Shown: in pieces, positions 23,835 through 37,199 of the stretch
Position numbering within the stretch: the first letter of the stretch is position 1
How the letters are laid out: each line of letters begins with the position of its first letter
Origin: Metarhizium brunneum
Taxonomy: Eukaryota; Ascomycota; Sordariomycetes; Hypocreales; Clavicipitaceae
DNA length: 64,000 nt
Direction: 5' to 3'
NCBI RefSeq assembly: GCF_013426205.1
Contig: NC_089423.1
Span: 4,340,001 to 4,404,000, forward strand
Notes under the pieces: model-generated
What the model was told of the DNA's origin: nothing
The model's database searches: none
What the model saw: the letters and a program-made list of their open reading frames with translations, nothing else
Program-made: the position numbers and the translations under genes

Positions 23835-24905
23835 ATGGCATCACAATCTCTGGACATCGAGTCAGGCGATAGAGCAGCTTCAAAGGTGCCCATATTGCTT
23901 CTCAAAACAAGGTCAACACCAAGTGATGCTTATGAGGAAATCTTGACAACTTCAAAACCCAAGAACGAGTCACTTGGCCGAAAGTTTGACCCTCAATTTG
24001 TCCCTGTGCTACGGCATCGGTTCGATGAAGGGGGGATGCAGAGAACAAGATCCTTGCTTCTAGCGAACGAGATTGGCGATAGGCCAGGTTGTAGGTATGG
24101 AGGAGTGATATTTACGTCTCAGCGAGCTGTGGAAGCGTTTACCAAAGTGGTCAACGACGAGAGAGGTATGATACACCATGGCCTCTACTCCTACTCTGTG
24201 CAATGGCCGACCGGCAAGCCCTCTTAACCCCCCATGTGTCACCCACGGTGCTGATACCAAATATGAAAATGTGCAGGAGGACATGGAGAATCGCCGTTTC
24301 TGCAAAATACGCCAATATACAGTGTCGGGCCCGCGACTACCCGTGCGTTAAGGGCTATCCAAGTAGAGCCTCCGCTGCAAATATTCGGCGAACACACGGG
24401 CAATGGCGAGGCTCTAGCGGCATATATTCAACATCACTATGGACAGTGGTATCGTGATCGCGAAGTCAGGCCTCCCCTTCTATTCCTGGTCGGTGAGCAA
24501 CGCCGTGATGTCATCCCTAGAGTCTTGATGGACCCCAGTTTACTACAGGGCGAAAGGATCATTGTCGATGAGGAGGTTATATATGGCACTGGCGTTATGA
24601 AATCGTTTTCAGAGGAGTTCGAATCCATACTGAATGACACCCGACATGAACCTGAGCGGTGGGTTGTTGTATTCTCCCCCACGGGGTGCGACACCATGCT
24701 TCGAGGCTTGGGACTGCTTGATGAGAGTAGTGGGAAAGTCAATTTAGAACATAGGGATGGTAGGACTTTTATTGCAACAATCGGCCCAACAACGAGGGCG
24801 CATTTGGTCAATCGCTTCGGGTTTGAGCCAGATGTGTGTGCCGAATCACCCAGCCCGGATGGGATCCTGCATGGTATTACAAAGTTCACAACAAGCCGCA
24901 CCTGA
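23835..24905 (+). CDS. HEM4: Uroporphyrinogen-III synthase
   Basis: HEM4 closes and rearranges hydroxymethylbilane to uroporphyrinogen III in the cytosol, feeding heme and siroheme synthesis. Exons 23835-24165 and 24277-24905 give 319 residues. The first domain has the family block GVIFTSQRAVEAF; after the intron come TPIYSVGPATTRALR, the domain-linking segment PLLFLVGEQRRDVIP, VVVFSPTGCDTM and TFIATIGPTTRAHL. The family has few invariant residues, so the call rests on this order of blocks. The chosen start, MASQSLD, is the first Met close to the conserved part; an in-frame Met at 23742 would add a 31-residue unlikely extension. Confidence 0.92.
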
Positions 24906-25274
24906 GACTGGCGCAATCATACTCTTTGTTGTTTTTTGAGACTATTTGAATTCTATAGCTGTCAAAAGACTCTTGCATGTTGTCGGCTAAACCATTTGCA
25001 AATCACGCCCTCCTTGTATTCTCCAGGGTATCCGTTTTGTATTACTCTCTCTGGCGCCCACCCCCCGGTTGCACTTTGACTTCCGTCCTCTCCAAACAGT
25101 GTGTCTTTCGGGAGAGATAATCGACTGTTGATGACAGTCCGCTGTGCTGTCTAACAGCATATCTGGAAGGCATATCGCACACTTGCGCCATAGACCTTGC
25201 AATTGTATAAAAAGTAACTAGCCATCCCACGCGAGCAACGCCGCGGAGGTGTGTTAAAAACCCAAGGTGGACAA
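24906..25274. other. Convergent spacer HEM4/OXR1
   Basis: A 369-nt stretch between two facing stop codons, expected to hold both 3' UTRs. A T-rich segment follows the HEM4 stop. No gene or repeat is seen. Confidence 0.5.
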
Positions 25275-26235
25275 TTATGCACCAAGGACCCATAGCTCGA
25301 CACCCCAGACACCAAACTTTTCACCCGCATCGCTAAGCGGCTCGTTGCCGAAAGTCTCGCATTGTGAGCTGTGTCCAATATTAAGGGAGTCGTCGAGCCA
25401 AAGTCCGTAGTGCCCACCACCGGAGCCGACGGAGACGAAACCTGTCTCGCAATTTATATAACAATCATTCAGGCCGCTATACGGAAATGCTTTGAATCGT
25501 ACGGACTCAGACGGGGTGGAAGTCCCGCTCTCCGACGACGGTATTGGCGCGAGTGTCGTGCTTCGAGTAAGGTTCGTTGTATCGGCTGATGGGGGCAAGG
25601 GGAGGGAGGCGAGAATCGAGGCTTTCCAGAGAAAGCATTCCCCATTGCCAAAGTACGAAGGAGATGGATGAAGATACTCTGAGAGATATGCTCCGAAGGT
25701 CTGCATAGTTTTGCCAGCCACGACATGTTGTAAGCACATGTAAGTCCTGCTAGGAGCATGACGTCGCTAACGACTCTTTTCATGATACGATTGGGAGAGG
25801 GAGAGGAAGAAGTAATGACAAGTGCAGACTCACCCCGCCTTCTTGGTCTTTGACCACAAGCACAAAGCCAACTCTGAGGCCCTCATAGTGCCGGCATTTC
25901 TGATACAATGTAGACAAACTAGCCCCGTCCTGCTCAAGACTGTAAACTAAATGCCAATCGTCGACAATACGCAGCCTCTCCGGGACCATGGTCCGGATCT
26001 CCTCTGCAATAGCACTGGTCAGTAACCGGGCTGAGCTCGGGGTACTGTCGCGATACCCATGTAGGGTCAGCGGCTCCAGCGGAGGAGGGCGAAATGGACT
26101 GGCATTAAGGGCACGCCGGCCGCTTGGGGTGAAGACGCCATTTACGCCGTCCTTGTCTTGGTCGTCGTTGGTATCTGCTTCGCTCCCGAGCCTTGTGTCT
26201 TCGGTCGAAAAGCGCCGTATCAGCCCCGTCCACAT
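25275..26235 (-). CDS. OXR1: TLDc-domain protein, oxidation resistance OXR1 type
   Basis: TLDc proteins protect against oxidative damage, and fungal Oxr1 also promotes disassembly of the vacuolar V-ATPase. Exons 26235-25834 and 25700-25275 give 275 residues, nearly all TLDc domain. Key blocks are DDWHLVYSLEQDGASLSTLY, GFVLVVKDQEGG joined to TFGAYLSE, the GNGECFLWKA string, and FPYSGLNDCYINC. The C-terminal part has GGGHYGLWLDDSLNIGHS, the conserved CETFGNEPLS and the final EKFGVWGVELWVLG. Family members often have a low-complexity insertion after the FLWKA block; here it is Ser/Pro/Thr-rich. The start at MWTGLIRRFS is the first Met in frame, after which the Pro/Ser-rich lead is short. Confidence 0.95.
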
Positions 26236-27778
26236 GCTGCCCAGCTACAGACGTGAATGCGGGCGGGGATGGCGGGGAAAGAGAGTGCGGTGTATTGGTG
26301 TTGCCAGGATGGCCCGTTGCTCTGATTTCCCCTAGCTCGTAGCCTGGAAGGGGATATCGGTCGGATACATGAAGAATGTAGGTTTGGAGGTGAATCGAGG
26401 GCGACATAGTTGCAGAAGGGAGCCACAGTGGAGATGATTACATGCTCGGTATTCAGACTGAATGCGTGTCCTGGGTAAGCTCCAGTGTTTGTGCAGGATA
26501 AACACGGTAACCGCTCTGCCTCAAGCTGGGTGCAGTGCGTAGGCATAAGAAACTGTCGGTGCGAATTGCTGCAGGCCAAGACGTGAATCTCTGCCTGATG
26601 CAAATATTTCAATCACGAGATGGAAACCAAATATTGAGCAAAGGATGACTGGAGTAGCCATGCATTTTTTTCTAGAAACGGTTTTCGGCGACTGATGCAT
26701 TATTACATCAACAGCGTTATACTAATGTGGGGCCACGAGTGTAGAGATATTTTGTCGATGGAGGAGTCTGGACCAAGGCTAGAAGCATTAAAATGATCAA
26801 ATCCTTCTAGTTTACTTAGAGTAACTTGAGAGCCTGAGAAAATGCCTTGATTTCTATGCAGGCCGCCAGTGGACAATGGTTGTCAGATGACTTCCGTGTA
26901 GAGATACCTGGATATTGCAGCCTCCCCCGCAGAGAAGTTTGCAGCAGAGTCCAGTCGCAACGGCTGGCAGTGACATTCCGACCCCCCCCCATCTGCCCAG
27001 GCCAGGGTGGCCTTACTGCGATGTTCCCGATATACGTACTCCGTACGTATGTAGTACCTGTTTCTGCCAAAATTCCCGACACAACCGACAACAGTCACAC
27101 AATCGATCTGCCCTGTGGGCTCTTCTTTGCTGCAATCAACGCTAAAATATTGTTCATGGCGTGTTACAGCTCTATTTCTAGCGATTCCGCATTTTGCTCC
27201 GTCACATACCAGGCCAGTCCGTGACCTACACAACAGAAGCTGGTGTCTCCACGTTGGATATTTTGTGGGTTTTGAGCTTGGAGAATTGTCTCAAGTTTCC
27301 AAGGAAAGGCAACATCAGTTTTTTCTTCTCGTTTTTTGTTTTTAAGAAGAAGAAAAAAGAAAAAAAGGGAAGAATGTATGTATTTTTCTCTTGAAAAAAA
27401 GTTGGCTCAATTGTGACAAAGCATTTTTGTTCTGCATATACTAAACTGTTGACAACTAGCTAATGCCCCTTTCACAAGCTGGTCTCCTGCCTGCTCGTCC
27501 GGCGTACATGGGAGCATCTATCCGGAACATTCAAGAAAATTGCAGCATAATTGCATCCAAGTCTTGCACTGCCACATGGAAGTCGAGGTGAAATGAGTAC
27601 TGTTCTGCTACGTTGTTGCTTCAAGTTCACCCACTCCCCTGGCACCTCCGGTCCCCCATCAATGCAGCCTGGTGGGCATTAAGATTTTACCACCGATCGA
27701 ACCAGTCCTCCTGAAGAAAGCCCGCCCCCAAGCCTGGTCCATGGCTTCGTGTCCGTGTCCATCTCTAACCAAGTTCTC
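26236..27778. other. Intergenic region between OXR1 start and MAPK stop
   Basis: About 1.5 kb. The left side is the OXR1 upstream region and the right end the 3' side of the MAP kinase gene. It contains a C-run near 26985, the extended palindromic copy TACGTACTCCGTACGTA (27034-27050, holding the dispersed word at 27036-27045) and an A/T-rich purine patch at about 27330-27410. Frames of around 100 codons are present on both strands without domain content. Confidence 0.5.
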
Positions 27779-29199
<1,421 letters not shown>

Positions 29200-32093
29200 G
29201 ATGTTCTGATGAGACACGTCTGTTTGGCACTGGCGGGGTAAAAAGCACGATGGCGAAGTACGGGAGGGGATGCCGAGCAGCGGTAACCTTTCAAAATCGC
29301 CCAAGGAGCCTGTCTGCCGTCGGGCAGTGTAGTCTTTCCGGCGCTGAGGTGACTTGAAGGTAGAAATAAATAAAATGGTTTCTTCACGGATTGAAAGGAA
29401 GTGTGACGAAAGTTGCGACTGGACAAATGCTCAACTCGAAAACGACGGACACACCCTGAAATTTGCGAGGCGGCTGTCAAGGTGTTAAGGCAACCCCCGC
29501 TCGGGCCTCGTGTTCTAAAGTTGACGGTTGGCGGGCAAGAGAATGACAAAGAGGTCGCAGAGCGGCGACAATCAATCTGGAAACAGGGCCGACGAGGACA
29601 GGAAAATGCTCTGTCTTGGAGACTAGCTTGCAAGGCGATGGCGGTTTGAAATCACAAATAGGCGACGACGCGAGACGACGGGCCCAGGTGAGGTGAGGAC
29701 GATGGCTAAGGTGCCCGTTGCTAAGATTATCGACGGCAGGTGGGGTTCAATGTTGGTCTGGTGGGGGAAAGGGGGAGGGGGGGTTCCTTCAGGTGTCTCC
29801 AGGCGCCTTCAGGTGGTCAGGTTGCCAGTGTCAATCAAGACGAGGCACCAGACGCTTTGTGAGTTTCAAGTCGGGTCAGAGACCAGATAAACAAGGAGCA
29901 GGGGCCCAAGGGCTCAAGGGCTCAAGGTCTTTTGAGCTTTCAGAGTCGTTGTCAGTCAGTCAGTCGGCGACACAATGGGGCCATGCAAACGACAGCATCG
30001 AATGCTTTCTTTTACAAAAAGGTCAACTGGTCTGGTCGCTTCCAGCAGTGAACCTCTCAGGTGTCTTTGTGGAAGCACCTGGCGGCCTTTTAAAGGCAAA
30101 GGAACTGAGGGGTCCGAGTTCCACCATCACTGATGCGAACAGAGTACGGGGTACTAGTACTGGTACTCCGCAGCGAGTGCAAGGTTTACATAGGGAGCAC
30201 GGAGTACCGAGTGCTTACGGAGTAGTACTTATGGAAATACCTTGGACTCGAAATGACAAGGGGTTTGAGCAGCACTCGTCAATGTTGCAGCCCGCTCGTG
30301 AAGTCACTGGTGGTGAACACTGGGCGGGCTCAATGGTCAGCGGTTCCTTAATGGCGGAACAAAGTGCATGGATTGGGTCAAAGGCAGACACACCCGAGCC
30401 TAGTCGACCACACAAAGCCATCAAAATTGGTGGCCAGGCCAGGCCCGTCCCGCCGAAGCCAATCGACGGCCCAATAGCTACGCGGCGTGGCTTCAATGTT
30501 GCAAAGAGAAACTACATGCGGTTGTATGTCGAGCCATCACATCATCCATCATCCATCGTTCATTCGCCCATCGTCCATTGAGAACGGTGCCAATGCAGAG
30601 TGGTCAACTCCAAGACGCACCAACTATCGGGGCCTTGGCGCTGCTCCAGAGGCCTGGCCCCCAGAGGCAAGTAGTACTCCGTAAAGTACTTGACCTATTT
30701 ATACCTACTAGGCAGGTACTTGTCTTAGTCCGACGTGAGGCATGTACAGAGTCTCCGTGCTGATGCACACCAGACTTAAGATGAGGCCAAAGCCAGCGTC
30801 CCAGGCGACCCCACCCAGCGGCTAACAAAGCAGGCCGCCGACGACTGACCAATAAAGTACTTGAAGTACTCAAGTACGGGTAGTAGTAGTCAAGCGGTTG
30901 CATGCATGGCACCCTGGTTCTCCCACACCTCAAGTGCTACCATTCACAGCCTGACTGGACGAAACAAACGTCCCATCTACTTAAGTAGTATGTACTATTA
31001 TTAAGGCATCACCAGACCAGTTAGCCTCTTTATGGAGCACCCGCCAACCAAAAGAGTTGTTACAGCTTGAGAAAAAGGGCCAGCTACGGAGTACTGCATA
31101 CGCATGATCGATTGTTTCTAACTCGAGCCAACCGTTAACAAGCCAAAAGGGTCTGGTCCAGTCTAGTCCAGCAAACCAGCCACTGGGTGGATCCCTCGGC
31201 AGCGCATCTTCAGGATATGCGAGCCCTCTCGAGTTGAGCCATCTTTGTGTTGATATATCATATATCATCTCACCCTTGTTTTGTGACTGTCCCTTTTGAT
31301 CAACCCCATGTTACCATGTACGGGGCATGTTAGATGGCAACATGTGTGTATGTACGGAGTATACAATAAATACCTTGCTGGCCGATGCCGCCGAGTCTCT
31401 GGAATGCCCGGGACCCAAATCTTTCGCTTCGTCCTTGACGAGATCACCAGTACCCAACACAATTCAGATGAATAGGGGTTGGAACGGGTGGCCGATTGGA
31501 CATTTTTCCATCCTGCGATCCTAAAGAGACTGCTCATCACCTCCAATGACTGCATGTGTGCAAAGGATCGACTGTTTGGCACAGCACATGAATTCCTAGC
31601 TGTTAATCGACCTTGGACTGATCACCCCTCCGGCATAACTCGTCTACACCATGGCCAGGATTTGCTAGTGTAAACAGCCAAAGACAGTATTCTCCCGTTT
31701 TTGATATCGAAAATATTCCTCAACATCTATTCTGCAATGAACCACCCACGAATTAGGTCAAGGCACGACATGACTCTCTGCAACTCCTCTTTCTTCAAAC
31801 TCCATTGCCTCGCCATTGCCATATCCCCATCATATCGTCCGTAGCGTTTCATAGCTTCTTCCATCATCAGACTACATGGTGACGCTAACAAACGACATAT
31901 TGCGCCACATCCTATCACCGGGCCTTTTGTTTGATATTCGCCGAAATATGTAAAAAGGACAATGCTCCTACGATCAAATGTCGAGTCGGCATCTTTATTA
32001 CTGTACGACCTATTCCTAGTTAGTAAAATGATATCCCTCTGGTGGTGGGACAAAGTGCTGAATGCTCTGCGACAAAGTAACACCCCAACAAAT
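29200..32093. other. MAPK upstream region and SEC24 3' side
   Basis: About 2.9 kb. A single 287-codon plus frame (29718-30581) crosses it, but it is low in complexity, contains copies of the dispersed words and shows no domain, so I do not call it a gene. A 118-codon minus frame at 31727-32083 directly follows the SEC24 stop and is likely 3' UTR. Copies of TACGGAGTAC are at 30674-30683 and 31085-31094, with 9/10 copies at 30216 and 31353. TTCAATGTT is at 29746-29754 and 30492-30500. The 12-nt palindrome CTACTTAAGTAG is at 30977-30988. A G-rich patch lies at 29763-29783. Confidence 0.5.
29763..29783 (+). other. G-rich patch with possible G-quadruplex
   Basis: Three runs of five, five and seven G are separated by AAA and A on the plus strand. 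The 7-G run can be split to supply a fourth tract. It lies about 560 nt upstream of the MAP kinase start codon, where it would be on the template strand if the transcript begins that far up. Folding is only a possibility from sequence. Confidence 0.4.
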
Positions 32094-35001
32094 CTAGCGC
32101 ATACTGACCTTTTCTCTCAGCACACCGAGCCACTGGGCCGCACTGACTCCTTGGTCTGCTCGGTCCTCAACAAGTAATGTTTGTGCCCACAGCTTCAAGC
32201 TAGGCTCGCCGTCCTCCCGCACTATATAAAGGTGCGGTACTGTGATGCTTCCGACTCCAAGCGACTTGTGATCTTTGCTCTTCTGGATGACTGCCCTCAC
32301 TCGCTCATTGAAGTCGTTATCAAGCTCAGGAACCCGGCCTTTACCAACGTGGACCTGGGCGCGTTCCTCTACTCCGAAAACGTCTGCAATTAGCTGGGGG
32401 ATAGCATCTCGACCAACCCAAAGGAATTGAGTCTGTCCGTCATCGATCAAGTAAAGACCATACGGGACCAGTCGTTCCGATGACAGGTTTATTGCTGGTG
32501 GCAAGACGATCTGGCCTGTTTCTTCGTCTGGCATTCCTGCATTGTCAGGCATATCATGCAACGAGTACATTCTTGGGTAAATGTAGCGCATCAGTAGTGG
32601 CACCGGCAAAGTCGAGAGGAGACAGAGTGCCGCAGAACGGATGTCTGAGGGAATCTGCGTCGACTTTCGCAGCCCCACGTTCTTGATAAGACCCAGAAAC
32701 AGAACGGGCAAGCCGCGCAGGTTCGCAGGGAATTGCAAACCACCTCCACCCATGCTACCACCAGCAAGTTCCTTCTTGAATGTCTGCAGGACTTCAGTGA
32801 GCTTAGCCTGCAAAGCATCTCTTGCCGCCTCCAGACCGCTGTCCAGAGTCCGCTCTACAGCCTTGTGGCTGAAGTATGCGGTGATAGCACACTGATCAGC
32901 GGATGCATATACATCAGACAAGTTCGTGGTAGTCGGAAGAGAAAGGGTCAATACTCGAATGCGACGTTCACCGTTGCATGTGGTGTGAAGAACAGCAGCT
33001 TGCAGACACACAAAGTTCTTATTCAAATTTTCGTCAATGGCAACCTCCACAACGTAGCACTGATCGCGTGGGAATGCTGGGAAAGCACAAAGATCAGAGC
33101 TTCGGTTGAAAAAGTTGCCATAGAAAGCGTTCATACGCAGGCCTGTAGTGGCACGGACGCGAAGCACCGCTTCAAGACCGATTTCTGATGACAGATAGTC
33201 GCTAAATTCTGACGCAAATTTGAGGGCATCTTCAGGACGCGAGGCATGCCAGCCGGGGTAGAACCATGTTTGGCCACCGGTATACCGTGGAAGATTGCTG
33301 AGTGAGGCGACATCCTGGTACTGCGACGAGAACAGAAACATGTCGATGGAAACCTGGTTCTTTGAGCATTCGACAGCAAAGCTCTTGTAGAAGCTATTGG
33401 CAGTCTGCAGGAGACTACCTTCCCTTGATGTGCCAAGCAACTTTTTGTCTTCCCTCATATCCAGTTTCCCATCACCGATATTGGGCAACGAGGCCGTCAG
33501 AATAACGATTTTGCCACCAAGGGAGGAAATGAGCTTGTGCCCTGCCCTGAGGGCTGACCCCATGCAAGAGCCATTGCTATGATTATTCTGGAACATATCT
33601 GGCAACTTCTGAAGGAATTTCTCTATGCTCTGTCGACTCTCGGTGAGAGACACAAGGAGATCATGTGGGACAGGGAGAAAAGGCTCCTCCAGGTCGCTGA
33701 CAACCAGCATATTTGTTTCCCCGTTTTCATCCTCATCTTTCGGAATCGAAAAGTAATGCAAGCTAGTGTCCACTGCGAGGAAACCAAGCCTCGTACGTCT
33801 GTCGGCGTTGGGGATCGTGCTAAGGCTATCGAGTATTGTGCGAGCGCTGGTAGCCAGCATGCCATTTGAAACCGCGGCATAACTGACATCAAACACAAAG
33901 AGGTACACCAATGGCTGTGGAGGTCGAACCATGTATTCCTGTGGCGCAACAAACTCCACGACGGAGTGATTTAATTCGTGGCGTTGCATTCGGTCTACTG
34001 TCTGCTGCGCGGCCGCATCCCAGTCGAATGCCTGAGGAACATCGTTGCTCAAGTTACACATGTTGCATCTCCAGCGATGCCCATGATCTAGGAACGTCAC
34101 AAAGGGGTTGATATACGTCCTGCAACGGCGACAACGCGCAATGACCTGGTCTTGGACGACCGGAATTTGGTCCTCATCGTCGTGGAGCGCGCCATACGGC
34201 TGAATGACGAGAGCAAAAGGAAGTTTGGACTTCTTGAGAAGTGAGTTGGTCGTTGGCACAGCATTCAGGGTTGAGCGAATGTACCGTGGCGAGCAGTTGG
34301 CGTCTGGAGAAGGGGTTACGCTCGACTTGATTAAAACCGACGTTTGTTAGATAGTTTGTTCCGACGCACCGATATGATAATGGGAATAGCAGACTTACAT
34401 TGGCTGGCAAGACAATTGGAGGGGGCGGCAAGTCCAGTTCAGATACTGAGAAGGGATTGTTCATGAGATCGCTAGGATACAGCTGGTTAAGCGGGCCAAC
34501 TCGAGCGGGTTGCTGTGTGAAGGCCTGACCAGGCTGCTGATACTGTTGAGGCTGGCCACCCAGTTGCATACCGCCCATACCCTGAGTGATTCCGGCAACT
34601 CCAGGACCGCTGGGTTGAGGACCGGCACTGGCATAACCTTGATCAGGTGCTTGATAGCCATATGGAACTTGCTGTTGAGGCTGTACAGGGGCTTGCGAGT
34701 ACTGGTAGCCTGGGCCGGGAGCTTGATGCTGTGCATCCGGCTGTGGATAGTTTCCATATGCCACAGGTTGCTGAGCGGCGGGCATTCCGTATTGCTGGCC
34801 GCCGCCCTGAATCTGACCCCCAACCGCAGCATTGGCCCCAGAACCGACTTCAAAGGCCTGGGCGGCGTATCCTCTCTTCTTCTTTTTCGAGGGCGCCGCG
34901 GCGGAGGCATCTTGTGGGGCGAAACCGGCTTGAGCAGGTTGCTCAGGTTGCTCGGGCTGGCCAGGATACTGGCCGTAACCGTCGGCGGGAGGAGCGGACA
35001 T
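32094..35001 (-). CDS. SEC24: COPII coat subunit SEC24
   Basis: SEC24 is the cargo-selecting half of the Sec23/Sec24 inner coat that shapes vesicles at ER exit sites. Exons 35001-34399 and 34325-32094 give 944 residues. About 180 N-terminal residues are rich in Pro, Gln, Gly and Tyr and disordered. The conserved core follows: [20 protein letters not shown] and the paired WRCNMC complete the zinc finger. The trunk domain begins [18 protein letters not shown]. The beta-sandwich, helical and gelsolin-like domains follow, the last with [14 protein letters not shown]. The final residues are uncertain: after LREK the frame reads VSMR and stops, but GTCAGT at that point could be a donor leading to a short last exon. 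The start [10 protein letters not shown] is preceded by an in-frame Met at 35115 that I reject. Confidence 0.96.
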
Positions 35002-36648
35002 GACGGGAGACGGTATGTGAAGGAGACTCGGCGATAGCCTCAGGTGCTGTTGAAGGGGGCGGACGGGGACGATGAAGGCTTGAGGGAGAAGAAGAGCCTG
35101 TGGTGGGCTCTGCAACGACCGCAGGCACAGTCAGAATTGAAGCCAGAGCCGAATTCGCGGTCGAATTCGAATCGAGGTGGGATCGTCCGGAAGGAGGACA
35201 CGACAATGGAAATGACAGGAAGTGGAGGGTTGAATTGCAGTTGGACGTTGCGATTTATGAGGTCGACGGTCCAGGCAAACGGGCAAGTATGAGCACTTGA
35301 GGCGGGCCTTGGCGAGCGCAGGCATTGGTAGCTCAGGGTTGACCTGGGGAGCAAACATGGATATGACTGGCCACAGCACACTTGGAGAGCTGTCCTTTTC
35401 AGCACTCGAATTTGAAAGGACAACCCACTGTACATGTGCCCGCCTTGCCCGCCCGAAGCCATGGGTCCAGCAGCTTAGAGCTGGCAAGTAGACGATACTT
35501 TTATGGCGGGGTCACTGACATGCAATTAGTTGGCCTAGTTGTTAGCGGCAAAATGGTACTCAATACTTCGCGGACACTGCGTCTCCGTCGCGTTCTATGT
35601 ACTACTACATGCCTGGTTGGTTGCCTTCGAGTTTCTCAAACTATAAAATGCGCTGAGGCCCGAGTTCAACGGTGCAATAGTTTTTCCGTCCTTGGCTGTT
35701 TCTTCCAGTTAAACAAATCACACTAGTTCCAGCGTCGGTTTGAAGTGTTGAATGGACGATGGCGCAACGGAATTACCCAGGGACATCAGTTCTGCCTCCC
35801 TAAAGTTGTATGCATGTACGATGCCATGGAGTACAGCAACTTGTGCAGCCCATCATCAGCGTGTGACCCCTGGACCCGCACGGCCGCCGCCTCCAAGTAC
35901 TCACGGGCCAATCCCTTGACGTGGCTTCAGCGGCGCCATTGACCTGGCCCATCTTGCACAAACCACTGTTGGCGGCACAATTGCGCTTTAAGCATGTCCG
36001 ATGAGGCTATGTACGACTGCGGCTGCTTCAAGTATGGTTACGAGGGGAGCCCACCCAAGCTGCATCCAACATTGAAGTTAGTTTTGGGGACGTCTCTCAG
36101 CCTGCGATCCTGACAAAAACCTAGACCACTGGTAGCAGCAAATTATCTACACGAACCTATCGCTACACCACAGGCTCTCTTCACGTGTGTTACCCAGCAT
36201 CGATCGGCCTTGCATTTACCTCGCCAGCGGCCTTCCCTTTGCGCAGCTCACCCGTTCGTATCTATCACCTTGGCGCCGTTACTCCGACCAACAATCCGAC
36301 ATCCTACACCCGCTGCGAAAGTTGTCGATTGCGCGCCCTTGACACCGACGCACCTTTATTTCGCCGCAGGTCAACTTTTGTTTCCAACTTTGCTTTCGTC
36401 GCCGCCTTGGCCAACCCCGAGTAGGCTGTTGCGACTCGCTTGCTAGTTTTGATATCCTGCTCGGAAGCCTTTATTGGAATCAAGTTGCCCACCCGCCCAC
36501 AGACACTTGTGACTGACTGGTTTGACTATTTGCAAATCAAAGAGTCTGTCGCCGACCGCCTTCAGCCCGACAAATTCTTTTCCCATCCTTTCCCCTTGGG
36601 ATATCCAGCCTGCCTTGTCTGTCTGCGTACTCCGTGAGTGAACGCATC
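35002..36648. promoter_or_regulatory. Divergent upstream region of SEC24 and the small membrane protein gene
   Basis: About 1.65 kb between divergent starts, so both promoters must be here. The stretch close to SEC24 (35.0-35.5 kb) has overlapping frames of 120-140 codons on both strands that lack any domain. The 500 nt before 36649 is pyrimidine-rich on the plus strand, a common feature of fungal 5' leaders. TTCAATGTT occurs at 36068-36076 (minus) and a 9/10 copy of the TACGGAGTAC word at 36627-36636. Confidence 0.45.
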
Positions 36649-37199
36649 ATGGCATCGACTATCGGGTGAGTTTCTCCCAAACATACCGCTGCAATCAACA
36701 ATTATAACTTAGCCATGCCGCCTTTTGCGACTGACGCATTTCCACCTCTATCCCCTTGTATCCTTGTCTAGAGCTACGTCATCTTACCCGTTTGTCAAGT
36801 TTCTGACAGTCTTGCTATTGCCACAGAAAGATCATCCCTCTCGTCATTGCAATCCTTCTCGTATCTGCCATCGCGTGGGTTGTGTACCAAGTTTATGAAT
36901 CAGCAACCAAGTTTCGCGACACGGCGTCGGAGCGAATGGGCAAGAAGAACGTCGTCTTCACCAAAGACGGCGTGCGAGTTGGCGTAAAGCATGTGCAGAA
37001 TGAGAAATACGTTGATAAGACCCAGAGTTGGGTCGTAAAGGCCTGGAACATGGGCCAGCCGCAGTCACAGCCCAAGGAAGAGTTGTACGTCAATGCCACT
37101 TGTTCTTCCCGAGGATTGCGCCCTTGAGGCGCAGGCCAATGTTCTAGTCCATCATATGCTGACTCCATTTTTCTAAATAGGGCAAAGCGAAGGAAATAG
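36649..37199 (+). CDS. Small single-pass membrane protein of unknown function
   Basis: Three exons (36649-36665, 36827-37084, 37181-37199) join in frame to a 97-residue protein. After MASTIG a hydrophobic helix of about 19 residues, KIIPLVIAILLVSAIAWVV, is followed by a hydrophilic tail of about 70 residues ending KEELAKRRK. The tail contains a short beta-like block, VVFTKDGVRVGVKHV. The layout suggests a tail facing the cytosol or matrix and a short N-terminus; the basic end KRRK is reminiscent of, but not identical to, ER retrieval signals. Both introns have clean donors (GTGAGT, GTACGT) and acceptors (CACAG, AATAG), and the tiny first and last exons fit the frame exactly, which argues for a real gene. 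I do not recognise the family. Confidence 0.75.

Noticed and set aside
29718..30581. 287-codon open frame on the plus strand upstream of the MAP kinase gene
   Set aside because: No domain, uneven composition, and it spans several copies of the dispersed non-coding words. Likely chance openness in GC-rich DNA.
31727..32083. 118-codon minus frame right after the SEC24 stop
   Set aside because: Probably 3' UTR of SEC24; no recognisable domain and no sensible promoter space.
34461..35037. Long frames antisense to and in other frames of the SEC24 N-terminal region
   Set aside because: Explained by the Pro/Gln/Gly-rich codon bias of the real SEC24 exon.
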